A stretch of DNA of 64,000 nt from Afipia sp. P52-10 (GCF_000516555.1 NZ_AZSJ01000003.1:212460-276459); one strand, 5' to 3'. Positions 8,247 to 18,009 are shown, counted from the first letter of the stretch. The notes: generated from the sequence alone by a model not told the origin. Translations and numbers: made by a program.

Positions 8247-10205
8247 ATGGACACGCTCACGCAAACCACCCCTGATCGTGCCGCGCTGCAGGCGAGCATT
8301 GCCAGCGCGACACGCGCACTGCATGCGCATCAGCAGAGCGACGGGCACTGGGTGTTCGAGCTCGAAGCCGACGCGACCATTCCGGCGGAGTATGTGCTGT
8401 TCCGTCACTACCTTGCCGAACCGGTGGACGCCGAACTGGAGCGCAAGATCGCCAACTATCTGATGCGCATCCAGGGCGCGCATGGCGGCTGGCCGCTATT
8501 CCAGGACGGCGCCTTCGACATGAGCGCCAGCGTCAAGGCTTACTTCGCACTGAAGATGATCGGCCACGACATCGATGCGCCGCACATGAAGCGCGCGCGC
8601 GAGGCCATTCTCGCCAATGGCGGCGCCATCAAGTCGAACGTGTTCACCCGCTTCCTGCTGACCTTCTTCGGCCAGCTCACCTGGAAGAGCGTCCCGGTGC
8701 TGCCGATCGAGATCATGCTGCTGCCGCGCTGGTTTCCGTTCCACCTCACCAAGGTCTCGTACTGGGCCCGTACGACGATGGTGCCGCTGATGGTGCTGGC
8801 GGCGCTGAAGCCACTCGCGCGCAATCCGAAAGGCGTGCGGATCGACGAATTGTTCCACGAAGACCCGAAGACGATCGGCACGCCCGCCCGCGCGCCGCAC
8901 CAGAGCAAAGCCTGGTTCGCGCTGTTCAACGGCATCGACGCCGTGCTGCGGGTGGTCGAGCCGTACTTCCCGAAGACGATCCGCCAGCGCGCCATCGACC
9001 GCGCGCTCGCGTTCATCGCCGAGCGCCTGAACGGCGAAGACGGCATGGGCGCAATCTTTCCGCCGATGGTCAACGCGGTGATGATGTATGACGCGCTCGG
9101 TCACGACGAGACTTATCCGCCGCGCGCGACGACGCGCCGTGGCATCGACAAGCTCTTGGTGTTCAACGGCGACGAAGCTTATTGCCAGCCCTGCGTCTCG
9201 CCGGTGTGGGACACCGCGCTGACCTGTCATGCTCTGATGGAGGCCGGCGACGAAGAGTCGGTGCGCAAGGCGCAGCGCGGCCTCGACTGGCTGAAGCCGC
9301 GGCAGGTGCTCGACGTGAAGGGCGACTGGGCGGAGAAGCGTCCGGACGTGCGGCCCGGCGGCTGGGCGTTCCAATATGCCAACGCGCATTATCCCGATCT
9401 CGACGACACCGCGGTCGTGGTGATGGCGATGGATCGCGCGCGCCGCGCCGACGGCTACAAGGGCTTCGACGGCTCGATCGATCGCGCGGTGGAGTGGATC
9501 GAGGGCCTGCAGAGCAAGGACGGTGGCTTCGCCGCGTTCGACGCCGACAACCTCGAACACTACCTCAACAATATCCCGTTCTCCGACCACGCCGCGCTGC
9601 TCGATCCGCCGACCGAGGACGTCACCGCGCGCTGCGTCTCGATGCTGGCCCAACTCGGCAAGACGGTGGAGACCAGCCCGGCCATGGCACGGGCGGTCGC
9701 GTATCTGCGCAAGACCCAGCTCGCCGAGGGCTCCTGGTTCGGCCGCTGGGGCCTGAACTACATTTATGGAACCTGGTCGGTGCTGTGCGCGCTGAACGCG
9801 GCCGGCGTCAGCCACAAGGACCCGGCCATCGTCAAGGCCGCCAGCTGGCTGAAGCAGATCCAGAACCCCGATGGCGGCTGGGGCGAGGATGGCGAGAGCT
9901 ACAAGCTCGACTACAAGGGCTACGAGCCGGCCCCCTCCACCGCCTCGCAGACGGCATGGTGCTTGCTGGCGCTGATGGCAGCAGGCCAGGCGGACGACCC
10001 CGCCGTCGCCAAGGGGGTTGCGTATCTGATGAAAACCCAGAATAACGCCGGGGAATGGGATGAGGCGCGCTACACCGCGACCGGGTTCCCGCGGGTGTTC
10101 TATCTGCGCTACCACGGCTATCGTAAGTTCTTCCCGCTATGGGCGTTGGCGCGCTACCGAAACCTGCAAAGCACCAACAGTCGTACGGTCGGAGTGGGAA
10201 TGTGA
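8247..10205 (+). CDS. shc: Squalene-hopene cyclase
   Basis: A 652-aa class II triterpene cyclase that folds squalene into hopene and diplopterol in the membrane. The protonating acid motif DLDDTA is at residues 384-389. Multiple QW-type repeats are visible, such as QSDGHWVFELE, QSKDGGFAAFD, QLAEGSWFGRWG, QNPDGGWGED and QNNAGEWDE. Length matches the family (about 630-720 aa). It sits in the middle of the hopanoid operon; its TGA overlaps the hpnG ATG by one base. Also called hpnF. Confidence 0.97.
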   Translation: MDTLTQTTPDRAALQASIASATRALHAHQQSDGHWVFELEADATIPAEYVLFRHYLAEPVDAELERKIANYLMRIQGAHGGWPLFQDGAFDMSASVKAYFALKMIGHDIDAPHMKRAREAILANGGAIKSNVFTRFLLTFFGQLTWKSVPVLPIEIMLLPRWFPFHLTKVSYWARTTMVPLMVLAALKPLARNPKGVRIDELFHEDPKTIGTPARAPHQSKAWFALFNGIDAVLRVVEPYFPKTIRQRAIDRALAFIAERLNGEDGMGAIFPPMVNAVMMYDALGHDETYPPRATTRRGIDKLLVFNGDEAYCQPCVSPVWDTALTCHALMEAGDEESVRKAQRGLDWLKPRQVLDVKGDWAEKRPDVRPGGWAFQYANAHYPDLDDTAVVVMAMDRARRADGYKGFDGSIDRAVEWIEGLQSKDGGFAAFDADNLEHYLNNIPFSDHAALLDPPTEDVTARCVSMLAQLGKTVETSPAMARAVAYLRKTQLAEGSWFGRWGLNYIYGTWSVLCALNAAGVSHKDPAIVKAASWLKQIQNPDGGWGEDGESYKLDYKGYEPAPSTASQTAWCLLALMAAGQADDPAVAKGVAYLMKTQNNAGEWDEARYTATGFPRVFYLRYHGYRKFFPLWALARYRNLQSTNSRTVGVGM

Positions 10206-10933
10206 TGACGGGGGCTGAGACCGCGGGGGAACGCTCCCTGCTGGTGGTGACCGGACTGCCGCGCGAGGCGCGTATCGCCGCCGGCCCCGGCATGGCGGTC
10301 ATCTGCGCCGCGAGCAATCCAGAGCAGTTGCGCCTGCAACTCGGCCGTCTCGATCCCGCACGCGTGCGCGGCATCGTCTCGTTCGGTGTTGCCGGCGGCC
10401 TCGATCCGGCGCTGCGCTCAGGCGACGTGGTGGTCGCGACCGAAATCGCCATTGCCGCCGAAGGAAAAGCCACCGCGCGCTGGGCTACCGCCTCGATGCT
10501 GAGCGAGACACTGGTCGCGCAGTTCGATCTCGGCGGCCGCAAGATCACGCAGGGCATCATCGCCGGTGCCGAGGATGTCGTGCTTCACCCGCACGACAAG
10601 GCGGCCCTGCGCGACAGCACCGGCGCCACCGCGGTCGATATGGAGAGCCATATCGCGGCCGCCTATGCGGCTGCGATCGGCCTGCCGTTCGCCGCTCTGC
10701 GCGTGATCAGCGATCCCGCTTCGCGCGCGTTGCCAGAGCTCGCATTGAATGCACTGAAGCCGAATGGCGACGTCGATACGTGGAAGGTCTTGCGCGGCAT
10801 CGCGCGCAAGCCTTCGGTCCTTCCGCAGCTGATGCGAACCGCCCGGGATTTCAACCAGGCGATCGCGAGCTTACGCCGCTGTCGAAGCCTTCTTCTGGAG
10901 AGCGGCAGCGGCCTCGTCCCGGCGAATCTCTGA
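10205..10933 (+). CDS. hpnG: Hopanoid-associated nucleosidase HpnG
   Basis: A 242-aa nucleoside phosphorylase/MTA-SAH nucleosidase-fold protein that removes adenine from adenosylhopane to give ribosylhopane. Family features include SFGVAGGLDP (phosphate/ribose loop), the acidic base-binding region near AVDMESHIAAAYA and the conserved RVISDPA. The ATG shares one base with the shc stop. The last 63 bases overlap the 3' end of hpnH on the other strand, so the pathway enzymes that act before (HpnH) and after (HpnG) adenosylhopane are convergent. Confidence 0.93.
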   Translation: MTGAETAGERSLLVVTGLPREARIAAGPGMAVICAASNPEQLRLQLGRLDPARVRGIVSFGVAGGLDPALRSGDVVVATEIAIAAEGKATARWATASMLSETLVAQFDLGGRKITQGIIAGAEDVVLHPHDKAALRDSTGATAVDMESHIAAAYAAAIGLPFAALRVISDPASRALPELALNALKPNGDVDTWKVLRGIARKPSVLPQLMRTARDFNQAIASLRRCRSLLLESGSGLVPANL

Positions 10934-12022
10934 CAGCTTCTTCTGCACCTGCTCAGAGAAGATGTACTGAGCCGGGCGCTGCTTCGACATGTCGATTTCC
11001 GGCGCCATCGGCCCTTCGGTCTTGATGCCGAACATCGCCACCTTGAGCGCCTTGAGCGGATTGGCGAACGCCGCATTGGCTGCCGACGGCTCGTAGCCGC
11101 AGTGGGCCATACAGTCAGCGCACTTCTCGTACTTGCCGGTGCCGTAGGAATCCCAGTCGGTGGTCTCCATCAGCTCCTTGAAGGTCTTGGCGTAGCCTTC
11201 GCCGAGCAGGTAGCACGGCTTCTGCCAGCCGAAGATGTTGCGGGCCGGCATGCCCCACGGCGTGCACTCGAACTCCTGGTTGCCGGCGAGGAAGTCCAGG
11301 AACACGCCGGAGTGCATGAAGTTCCACTTCTTGCCCTTGCCGAGCGCGAACACGTCTCGGAACAGCTTCTTGGTCTTCTGGCGATTGAGGAAGTGCTCCT
11401 GATCCGGCGCGCGCTCATAGGCGTAGCCCGGCGACATCGACACGCCGACGCCGAGTTCCTGCGTAAAGTCGAGGAACTTGGCGATCTCCTCGGCCGGATG
11501 ATTGTCGAAGATGGTCGCGTTGACGTTGACGGCAAAGCCCTTGGCCTTCGCCGCCTTGATCGCCGACACGGCGCGATCGAACACGCCAGTCTGACAGACC
11601 GACTTGTCGTGATGGTCCTTCAGGCCGTCCAGGTGAACGGAGAAGAACAGGTATGGCGACGGCTCGAACAGGTGCAGCTTCTTCTCGAGCAGCAGCGCGT
11701 TGGTGCAGAGCGAGACGAACTTCTTGCGCTCCACCAAGCCGCGCACGATTTCGCCGATCTCCTTGTGGATCAGCGGCTCGCCACCGGGAATGGCAACCAT
11801 CGGTGCGCCGCACTCGTCGGCCGCATCCCAGCACTCCTGCGCCGTCATCCGGCGGTTCAGGATCGCATCGGGATAATCGATCTTGCCGCAGCCCGCGCAA
11901 GCGAGGTTACAGCGGAACAAGGGCTCAAGCATCAGCACCAGCGGATAGCGCTTGTTGCCCCGCAGCTTCTGCTTGAGCATGTAGCCGCCGATCTTGATCT
12001 CTTTGAAAAACGGTATGGCCAT
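10871..12022 (-). CDS. hpnH: Radical SAM adenosylhopane synthase HpnH
   Basis: A 383-aa radical SAM enzyme that joins the 5'-deoxyadenosyl group to diploptene, giving adenosylhopane, the first C35 hopanoid. The [4Fe-4S] motif CNLACAGC gives C38, C42 and C45, and is followed by the GGEP-type SAM motif in AIPGGEPLIHKEIG. Additional Cys occur at ECTPWG, KPCYLLG and KCADCMAHCGYE, resembling a SPASM-like C-terminal Cys cluster. Its 3' end overlaps hpnG. Upstream lies a 1-kb gene-free stretch shared with hpnN. Confidence 0.95.
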   Translation of the reverse strand: MAIPFFKEIKIGGYMLKQKLRGNKRYPLVLMLEPLFRCNLACAGCGKIDYPDAILNRRMTAQECWDAADECGAPMVAIPGGEPLIHKEIGEIVRGLVERKKFVSLCTNALLLEKKLHLFEPSPYLFFSVHLDGLKDHHDKSVCQTGVFDRAVSAIKAAKAKGFAVNVNATIFDNHPAEEIAKFLDFTQELGVGVSMSPGYAYERAPDQEHFLNRQKTKKLFRDVFALGKGKKWNFMHSGVFLDFLAGNQEFECTPWGMPARNIFGWQKPCYLLGEGYAKTFKELMETTDWDSYGTGKYEKCADCMAHCGYEPSAANAAFANPLKALKVAMFGIKTEGPMAPEIDMSKQRPAQYIFSEQVQKKLSEIRRDEAAAALQKKASTAA

Positions 12023-13068
12023 TACTGCATATCTTTCCGGACGTCCGTTGAACGGGCGAACCTAACTGTTTGTGAGCACGACCGGTAATCATGCTCGCGT
12101 GAGTTCGACGGGCTGCCGAAACTCAACATGTTCTTGCTGGCCCGGCATGACCGCGACGTCTACCGGACCAATTCGTTTCAAAACCTCGATCACTTCTCGA
12201 CGAGAACCTCAGACGCGGATGCGCCCTTGGCAACCCCGCAACGTTAGCGCCTTCAACCCCACTTGGGTTCAATTCGCTGCCAAGCTGCGGTGAGATCACT
12301 CGTGACACCGACCTCTGAACCTCTTCGCGAAGCCGGCCGGTCTGGAACAGCGGCGTTCCAAGACCAAGAAGACGTCCACGAGCGGCGGAGGTTTCTTACC
12401 GCAGACTGGCGATTTTGTGTCGCATAGCAGATATCCGTCGGTTCCGGGCCTAGAATGTTGGTAAATTTGCGCTGCAAAGCTGCAATGATTTCAAGGTGTC
12501 ATCCATAGGCCACGCCTCTCTCCCTGAGGGTCCTCGCTCACGCGCGGCGGCATCATCCCGCGATAGGCCTTTCCCTCAGGAATACAGCACCTGGTTGCAC
12601 ATAGAAGATCATATCAATTTATAGTTGCAATGGCTTGGTCTGAGGGGTCGATCACGAACCGCGACGTTATGAACCCGGCAAGCGTCTGGAAGTCACATGC
12701 CGCCCACGATAGACAGCGGCTGCCCCGGCAGCGAACGTCGGCCGCCTCTGATGCCCCCAACCGCAATTCGGTCACAATTTGCGGCCGAGTACCTCATAAA
12801 AACCGGCGTCGGCTGGGAAAGCATCGTCGTTGCAAGATCGGTTGCGATCCACGCCACTGTGAACCTCGGGAACTTGATTTTGCACACAATCGCAAGCAAC
12901 TACGGCACCGGACCGGTACGGGCGAGTTTTATGCCAGACCCTTGGGACGCTCACGACTCCTTGGGACGCTCACGACTCCAAGGCTCTTTGAAACCAGCAG
13001 TGTGATCCGAGCTCGATATCAAACGCGCCATCATCCGTTCCGCCGAGGACCGGAGCAAGGTAGAAGAC
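12023..13068. other. 1-kb gene-free gap between hpnH and hpnN
   Basis: Open frames here (for example about 12630-13223 and 12697-13005, plus strand) lack family features, have irregular codon use and run into hpnN in the wrong frame. Base composition is visibly less GC-rich than the flanking genes. An AT-rich patch at about 12605-12630 could carry a promoter. Both hpnH (leftward) and hpnN (rightward) must be transcribed from here. The only strong structure is the 19-bp tandem repeat described separately. No gene is supported. Confidence 0.5.
12940..12978. repeat. Two-copy 19-bp tandem repeat upstream of hpnN
   Basis: CTTGGGACGCTCACGACTC occurs twice without a gap (12941-12959 and 12960-12978). 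The array is flanked by CC on the left and CCAAGG on the right. It ends 90 bp before the hpnN start. It may be a slippage duplication or a pair of regulator sites. Confidence 0.9.
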
Positions 13069-15681
13069 GTGCTAAAAAACTTTGTTGTTCAGACGGTTAC
13101 GACATGTACGCGGTTTGCGAAGACAGTCGTCCTGCTTTCGCTGGCGCTGACCGCCCTTTCGGTCTGGTACACGTCGGAAAACTTCGCGATCAACACCGAC
13201 ATCTCCAAGCTGATCTCTCCTGATCTCGATTGGCGCAAGCGCGAGATCGCGTTCGAGAAAGCCTTCCCCGGTACCCAGGATTCGATCGTCGCCGTCGTCG
13301 AGGCACCGACTCCCGAACTGACCAAACTTGCGGTCACCGAACTCGAACAACGACTCACCGGCCGCGAGGCCGAGTTCAAATCGGTCCGCAACGTCGCCGG
13401 CAGTCCGTTCTTCCAACAGAACGGCCTGCTGTTCCTGCCTACCGAGGAGGTCAAGCAGCTCACGGGTCAGCTCGCCCAGTCCGAACCGCTGATCGGCAGC
13501 CTTGCCACCGATCCCAGCCTGCGTGGCCTGACCGAAGCCCTGACCACCGTGCTCGCCGGCCTCCGACGCGGTGAGCTCAAGATCGACGACCTCACCAAGC
13601 CGCTCAACGCGTTCTCCGAGGCGATCGAAAAGGTGCTGAAGGAAGGCACCGCGACCTTCTCCTGGCGCGCCCTGATGAACGGCGGACCGCTGCCGGTCTC
13701 CGACACCCGCGCCTTCCTGCAAATCCGCCCGGTGCTCGACTTCCAGGCACTCGAACCCGGCCGCGCCGCCGAGAATACGATCCGCGCCGAGGTCGCCGAC
13801 CTCAAGCTCGCCGAGAAGTACCAGGCCCGCGTTCGCCTGACCGGACCTGTGGCGATCGCCAACGACGAATTCGGCAGCACGCAGGAAGGCATCGTGATGA
13901 ACTCGATCATCACCTGCATCATCGTGCTGTTCATCCTGTGGCTCGCACTGCACTCGCCGAAGATCATCGCTGCCGTTGCCATCGCGCTGACGATCGGCTT
14001 GGCGATCACGACGGCCGTCGGCCTATGGCTTGTCGGCTCGTTCAACCCGATCTCGGTGGCCTTCGCAGTGCTGTTTGTCGGACTGGGCGTCGACTTCGGC
14101 ATCCAGTTCAGCATTCGCTATCGGACCGAACGCTACGAGATCGACGACCTCTACAAGGCGTTGGCGAAGGCCGCGGAAAACAGCGCAGTGCCGCTGTCGC
14201 TGGCAGCGGTGGCAACCTCGCTCGGCTTTCTGTCGTTCCTGCCGACCGCCTATCAAGGTGTATCCGAACTTGGCAAGATCGCCGGCGCCGGCATGCTGAT
14301 CGCCTTCATCGGCAGCATCACCGTGCTGCCCGCGTTGCTCGCGCTGTTCAACCCGCCAGGCGAGAAGGCCGAACTCGGCTATGCGATCATGGCCCCGGTC
14401 GATGCCTTCATGGAGCGGCATCGCATCGCCATCGTCGCGCTCACGCTTGGCACCGCGATCGTCGGCCTGCCCCTGCTCTACTTCCTGCAGTTCGACTTCA
14501 ACCCGATGAACCTGCGCAGCGCGAAGGTCGAATCGGTTGCTACCTATCTCGACATCCGCCGCGATCCGCAGACCGACACCAGCGCGATCGATGTGATCAC
14601 ACCGTCGCGACAGGCCGCGGCGCAAGCCGAGGACCGGCTCCGCAAGGTGCCCGAAGTCGATCGCGTGATGTCGCTCGATTTCTTCGTGCCGCAGGATCAG
14701 CCGACGAAGCTCGCCGCCATCAAGCAGGCGGCCACGGTGCTCGAGCCGACGTTCAAGGAAGCCAAGCTCGACCGACCGACCGACGCCGAAAACATCGAGG
14801 CCCTGAACGACGCGGCCAAGAGCCTCAATCAGGCGGCGACTGGCAAGAGCGGTCAGGGCGCCGACGCGCTGAAGCGGCTGGCAGGCAACCTCGAGAAGCT
14901 CGCCCAAAGCAGCGAGGCCCAGCGCGAGGAGACGCAGTCGGTGTTCGTCACGCCGCTCCGCGTCGTGCTCGACGAAGTGTCCAATTCGTTGCAGGCCAAG
15001 CCGGTGACGTTCGACAATCTGCCGAAGGATCTGGTGTCCGACTGGATGACGGAGGATGGCCGTATTCGCGTTCAGGCGTCACCGAAGGGTGATCCGAACG
15101 ACAACGAAACGCTGCGCAAATTCGCCTCCGCCGTGCTGGCCGTGGAGCCGACCGCGATCGGCGGCCCCATCTCGATCCTGGAAGCCGGCAACACGATCTC
15201 GATGGCATTCATCCACGCCGGGCTATGGGCGCTGGTTTCGATTTCGATCCTGCTGTGGGTCGTGCTACGCCGGGTCGGCGACGTGCTGCTGACGCTGGTG
15301 CCGCTGATTCTCGCCGGCGCGCTCACGCTGGAAATCTGCGTGCTGATCGGCATCCCGATGAACTTCGCCAACATCGTCGCGCTGCCGCTGCTGCTCGGCG
15401 TCGGCGTCGCGTTCAAAATCTACTACGTGGTGGCATGGCGTGCGGGCAGCTCCAACCTGCTGCAGTCGAGCCTGACGCGGGCGATCTTCTACAGCGCCCT
15501 GACGACGGCGACCGCATTCGGCAGCCTGTGGTTCTCGAGCCATCCAGGAACCGCCAGCATGGGCAAGCTGCTGGCGCTCTCGCTGCTGACGACGCTCTGC
15601 GCCGCCGTGCTGTTCCAGCCTGCCCTGATGGGCAAGCCGCGTGAGCCGTCAGTGCCGGGGGACGAGGCTGGAGATATTTGA
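13069..15681 (+). CDS. hpnN: Hopanoid transporter HpnN (RND/MMPL family)
   Basis: An 870-aa RND-superfamily protein that moves hopanoids from the inner to the outer membrane. TM1 is at about 18-36, followed by a large periplasmic domain, TM segments from about 280 with the typical pattern VLFVGLGVDFGIQFSIRYR (Asp-bearing TM4), a second periplasmic domain (about 480-710) and a second TM bundle (about 715-860). The start is GTG 13069 with AAGG eight bases upstream; no nearer ATG fits. The 3' end overlaps the convergent DUF2147 gene by 33 bp. Gene order identifies it as HpnN rather than a generic RND pump. Confidence 0.92.
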   Translation: MLKNFVVQTVTTCTRFAKTVVLLSLALTALSVWYTSENFAINTDISKLISPDLDWRKREIAFEKAFPGTQDSIVAVVEAPTPELTKLAVTELEQRLTGREAEFKSVRNVAGSPFFQQNGLLFLPTEEVKQLTGQLAQSEPLIGSLATDPSLRGLTEALTTVLAGLRRGELKIDDLTKPLNAFSEAIEKVLKEGTATFSWRALMNGGPLPVSDTRAFLQIRPVLDFQALEPGRAAENTIRAEVADLKLAEKYQARVRLTGPVAIANDEFGSTQEGIVMNSIITCIIVLFILWLALHSPKIIAAVAIALTIGLAITTAVGLWLVGSFNPISVAFAVLFVGLGVDFGIQFSIRYRTERYEIDDLYKALAKAAENSAVPLSLAAVATSLGFLSFLPTAYQGVSELGKIAGAGMLIAFIGSITVLPALLALFNPPGEKAELGYAIMAPVDAFMERHRIAIVALTLGTAIVGLPLLYFLQFDFNPMNLRSAKVESVATYLDIRRDPQTDTSAIDVITPSRQAAAQAEDRLRKVPEVDRVMSLDFFVPQDQPTKLAAIKQAATVLEPTFKEAKLDRPTDAENIEALNDAAKSLNQAATGKSGQGADALKRLAGNLEKLAQSSEAQREETQSVFVTPLRVVLDEVSNSLQAKPVTFDNLPKDLVSDWMTEDGRIRVQASPKGDPNDNETLRKFASAVLAVEPTAIGGPISILEAGNTISMAFIHAGLWALVSISILLWVVLRRVGDVLLTLVPLILAGALTLEICVLIGIPMNFANIVALPLLLGVGVAFKIYYVVAWRAGSSNLLQSSLTRAIFYSALTTATAFGSLWFSSHPGTASMGKLLALSLLTTLCAAVLFQPALMGKPREPSVPGDEAGDI

Positions 15682-16260
15682 GCAGACCGGATCGAGCGGC
15701 GCCGCAGCAGCAGCGCCGGCACCCGGCGCGCTCTTCGACATCGCAACACCCTTGGTCTGCTGGCTGGGCGGCGTGCCGCCCTTCGCCTGACCGGCAGCAG
15801 GAGCAGCACTCGCGGCCGGCGGCAGCGGCGGCGTGTTCGGGTCGGTGATCCGCTTCCAGTCCTCGCCGTCGCAGATCACGCCGCTGAAGCAGCCGCGCAC
15901 CTCGAGCATGTCCCGCTTGTTGAGGCTCATCTTCGCATCATAGATGCCGCCGCCGGATATCAGCGCCGTTCCCTGCGGGTCGTAGATCTTCCCGGTCCAG
16001 AGATTCGGTTCCGTCTGACGCATGTTGATCAGGATCGGAATCCCGAGCATCGGACGTCCCTTCATGGACGGGTCGCGATTGTTGACGTCACGACCCGGAC
16101 TTTTTTCCGCCGAAATGATGCCCCAGAGGGCAGGCGGACAGCTCACGATCTTGATTCTCGCGCTGCCATCCTTCACAAGCCATTCACCGACCGGATCGGC
16201 GGCGACAGCTGTGGCGGTGGCGGCAAGCAAAATCGTACCTGACAAGACCAACGTGCGCAT
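15649..16260 (-). CDS. Periplasmic DUF2147-family protein
   Basis: A 203-aa secreted protein. The signal peptide MRTLVLSGTILLAATATAVA is cut near AVA/ADP. The mature part starts DPVGEWLVKDGSARIKI and includes GKIYDPQGTALISGG, the lipocalin-like DUF2147 pattern. It has a conserved Cys pair in RGCFSGVICDGEDWKRI. The C-terminal 60 residues are a low-complexity Pro/Ala/Gly tail. Its neighbours are hpnN (convergent, overlapping) and hpnO (divergent), so a role in envelope or hopanoid handling is possible but unproven. Confidence 0.8.
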   Translation of the reverse strand: MRTLVLSGTILLAATATAVAADPVGEWLVKDGSARIKIVSCPPALWGIISAEKSPGRDVNNRDPSMKGRPMLGIPILINMRQTEPNLWTGKIYDPQGTALISGGGIYDAKMSLNKRDMLEVRGCFSGVICDGEDWKRITDPNTPPLPPAASAAPAAGQAKGGTPPSQQTKGVAMSKSAPGAGAAAAAPLDPVCSNISSLVPRH

Positions 16261-16397
16261 GATCGCAAGTGCCCTATTTACTTGAGCCGATTTCTCAATA
16301 ATCGTTCGAAAGCGCTGGAAAGATACCTGCTTTCGACATTATCTGACTAGATGCTAATTACACCTTGTGGGACCACAACAAAGCAAAAGTGTGAGCA

Positions 16398-17795
16398 ATG
16401 ACGGGTGGACAGCCGGACCTGCCCCGGATGATCGAGGAGCGGGAGACCGAACGCGGAGCACTACACGCGCGTCATTTGAACGAGCAGTTGGTCCGCGTTC
16501 TGAAAACGATCGGATTCGACGTTGGTTTCAAACGCGGCCAGGGGCAATACCTCTATGACCGCAAGGAGCGGCGCTACCTCGACCTGCTGAGCGGGTTCGG
16601 CGTCTTCGCCATCGGCCGCAACCACCCGGTGCTGCGGGACACGCTGAAGAGCATTCTCGACAGTGACCTGCCGAACCTCGTGCAGATGGACGTGTCGACG
16701 CTGGCCGGCATTCTGGCCGAACGGCTGCTGGCCTATACGCCCTACCTCGACAAGGCGTTCTTCGCCAACTCGGGAACCGAATGCGTCGAGGCCGCGATCA
16801 AGTTTGCCCGCGGCGCGACGGGCCGTCCCGGCATTCTCTACATGGGCCACGCCTATCACGGCCTCTCCTATGGCTCGCTGTCGCTGACCGACGACAAGAA
16901 CTTCCGCACCGGCTTCGAGCCGCTGCTGCCGGGCTGTACCGTGGTGCCGTTCAACGATCTGGCCGCCCTGGAGAAGGCGCTCGCGAGCAAGCAGATCGCA
17001 GCCTTCATCTTCGAGCCGATCCAGGGCAAGGGCGTGAATATCCCCGACGATCACTTCCTGCCGGAAGCTGCGGCTTTATGCCGCCGATACGGCACGCTGT
17101 TCGTCGCCGACGAGATTCAGACCGGGCTCGGGCGCACCGGCAAATTCCTCGCGGTCGAACACTGGAACGTCGAGCCCGACATGGTGCTGCTGTCGAAATC
17201 GCTGTCCGGCGGCCATGTGCCGGTCGGCGCGCTTTTGACCCGCAAGGCGATCTTCGACAAGATTTTCGATCGAATGGATCGTGCCGTGGTGCACGGCTCC
17301 ACCTTCTCCAAGAACGACTTGGCGATGGCCGCAGGCATCGCTACGCTCGATGTGATCAAACAGGAGAAGCTGATCGAGAACGCAGCCGTGCGCGGCGAGC
17401 GCATCCAGCGCGCGTTCGCCAGCATGGTCGAGCGTTACGAACTGGTGAAGACGTCGCGCGGCAAGGGGTTGATGATCGGCATCGAGTTCGGGCCGCCGAA
17501 ATCCTTTGCACTGCGCGCCTCGTGGAACATGCTGGAGACCGCCAGTGCCGGCCTGTTCTGCCAGCTCATCACCATTCCGCTGTTCAAGGATCACCAGGTG
17601 CTGACGCAGGTCTCCGGCCACGCCAGCCACACCATCAAGATCCTGCCGCCGCTGACGATCACTGAAGACGATTGCGCCTGGATCGAGCGTTCGTTCGATG
17701 CGGTGATCGAAAGCGCGCACCGCGTACCGGGCGCGGCCTGGTCACTCGGTAAGACGCTGGTGAGTAACGCCATTCGCGTACGCGAATCGGCATAA
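16398..17795 (+). CDS. hpnO: Hopanoid aminotransferase HpnO
   Basis: A 465-aa class III (fold-type I) PLP aminotransferase, needed to make aminobacteriohopanetriol from a ribosylhopane-derived C35 hopanoid. Motifs include the pyridine-binding aspartate region VADEIQTGLGRTGK and the Schiff-base lysine K267 in LLSKSLSGGHVPVG. The extended C-terminus suits membrane-near substrates. The ATG at 16398 is preceded by GTGAGCA but only a weak ribosome site. It is divergent from the DUF2147 gene, with the shared promoter region at 16261-16397. HpnO is chosen over ornithine-type aminotransferases because of length and context. Confidence 0.85.
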   Translation: MTGGQPDLPRMIEERETERGALHARHLNEQLVRVLKTIGFDVGFKRGQGQYLYDRKERRYLDLLSGFGVFAIGRNHPVLRDTLKSILDSDLPNLVQMDVSTLAGILAERLLAYTPYLDKAFFANSGTECVEAAIKFARGATGRPGILYMGHAYHGLSYGSLSLTDDKNFRTGFEPLLPGCTVVPFNDLAALEKALASKQIAAFIFEPIQGKGVNIPDDHFLPEAAALCRRYGTLFVADEIQTGLGRTGKFLAVEHWNVEPDMVLLSKSLSGGHVPVGALLTRKAIFDKIFDRMDRAVVHGSTFSKNDLAMAAGIATLDVIKQEKLIENAAVRGERIQRAFASMVERYELVKTSRGKGLMIGIEFGPPKSFALRASWNMLETASAGLFCQLITIPLFKDHQVLTQVSGHASHTIKILPPLTITEDDCAWIERSFDAVIESAHRVPGAAWSLGKTLVSNAIRVRESA

Positions 17796-17820
17796 CGGCA
17801 AGCAAGCACCGTGAAGCAAG

Positions 17821-17841
17821 CGGCGGCGGTCAGCGCCGCCG
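17821..17841 (+). terminator. GC-rich hairpin after hpnO
   Basis: CGGCGGCG (17821-17828) pairs with CGCCGCCG (17834-17841) over a five-base loop, 26 bp after the hpnO stop. There is no T-run, so it is a candidate terminator only. Confidence 0.45.
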
Positions 17842-18009
17842 TCCCACACCGTCCCGTTATAGGATCTCGCTATGTGCGGTCTCGCTTTCGGCGAGACCGG
17901 CGACAAGCTCCAGTGGAGTACGGCGCCCGCCGTGTCTCCCCGGCTCAATCTCCCACGGCTTGGATGACGAGGTCCCCACTCTTGCGGAGACCCGCACGCG
18001 CGGAGAGAC

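Noticed and set aside
12940-12978. Possible CRISPR-like repeat
   Set aside because: Only two directly abutting copies, no spacers and no cas genes. The same applies to 55464-55495.
12630-13223. 197-codon plus-strand frame before hpnN
   Set aside because: It overlaps the start of hpnN in another frame, contains the 19-bp tandem repeat and shows no coding-like composition or domain.
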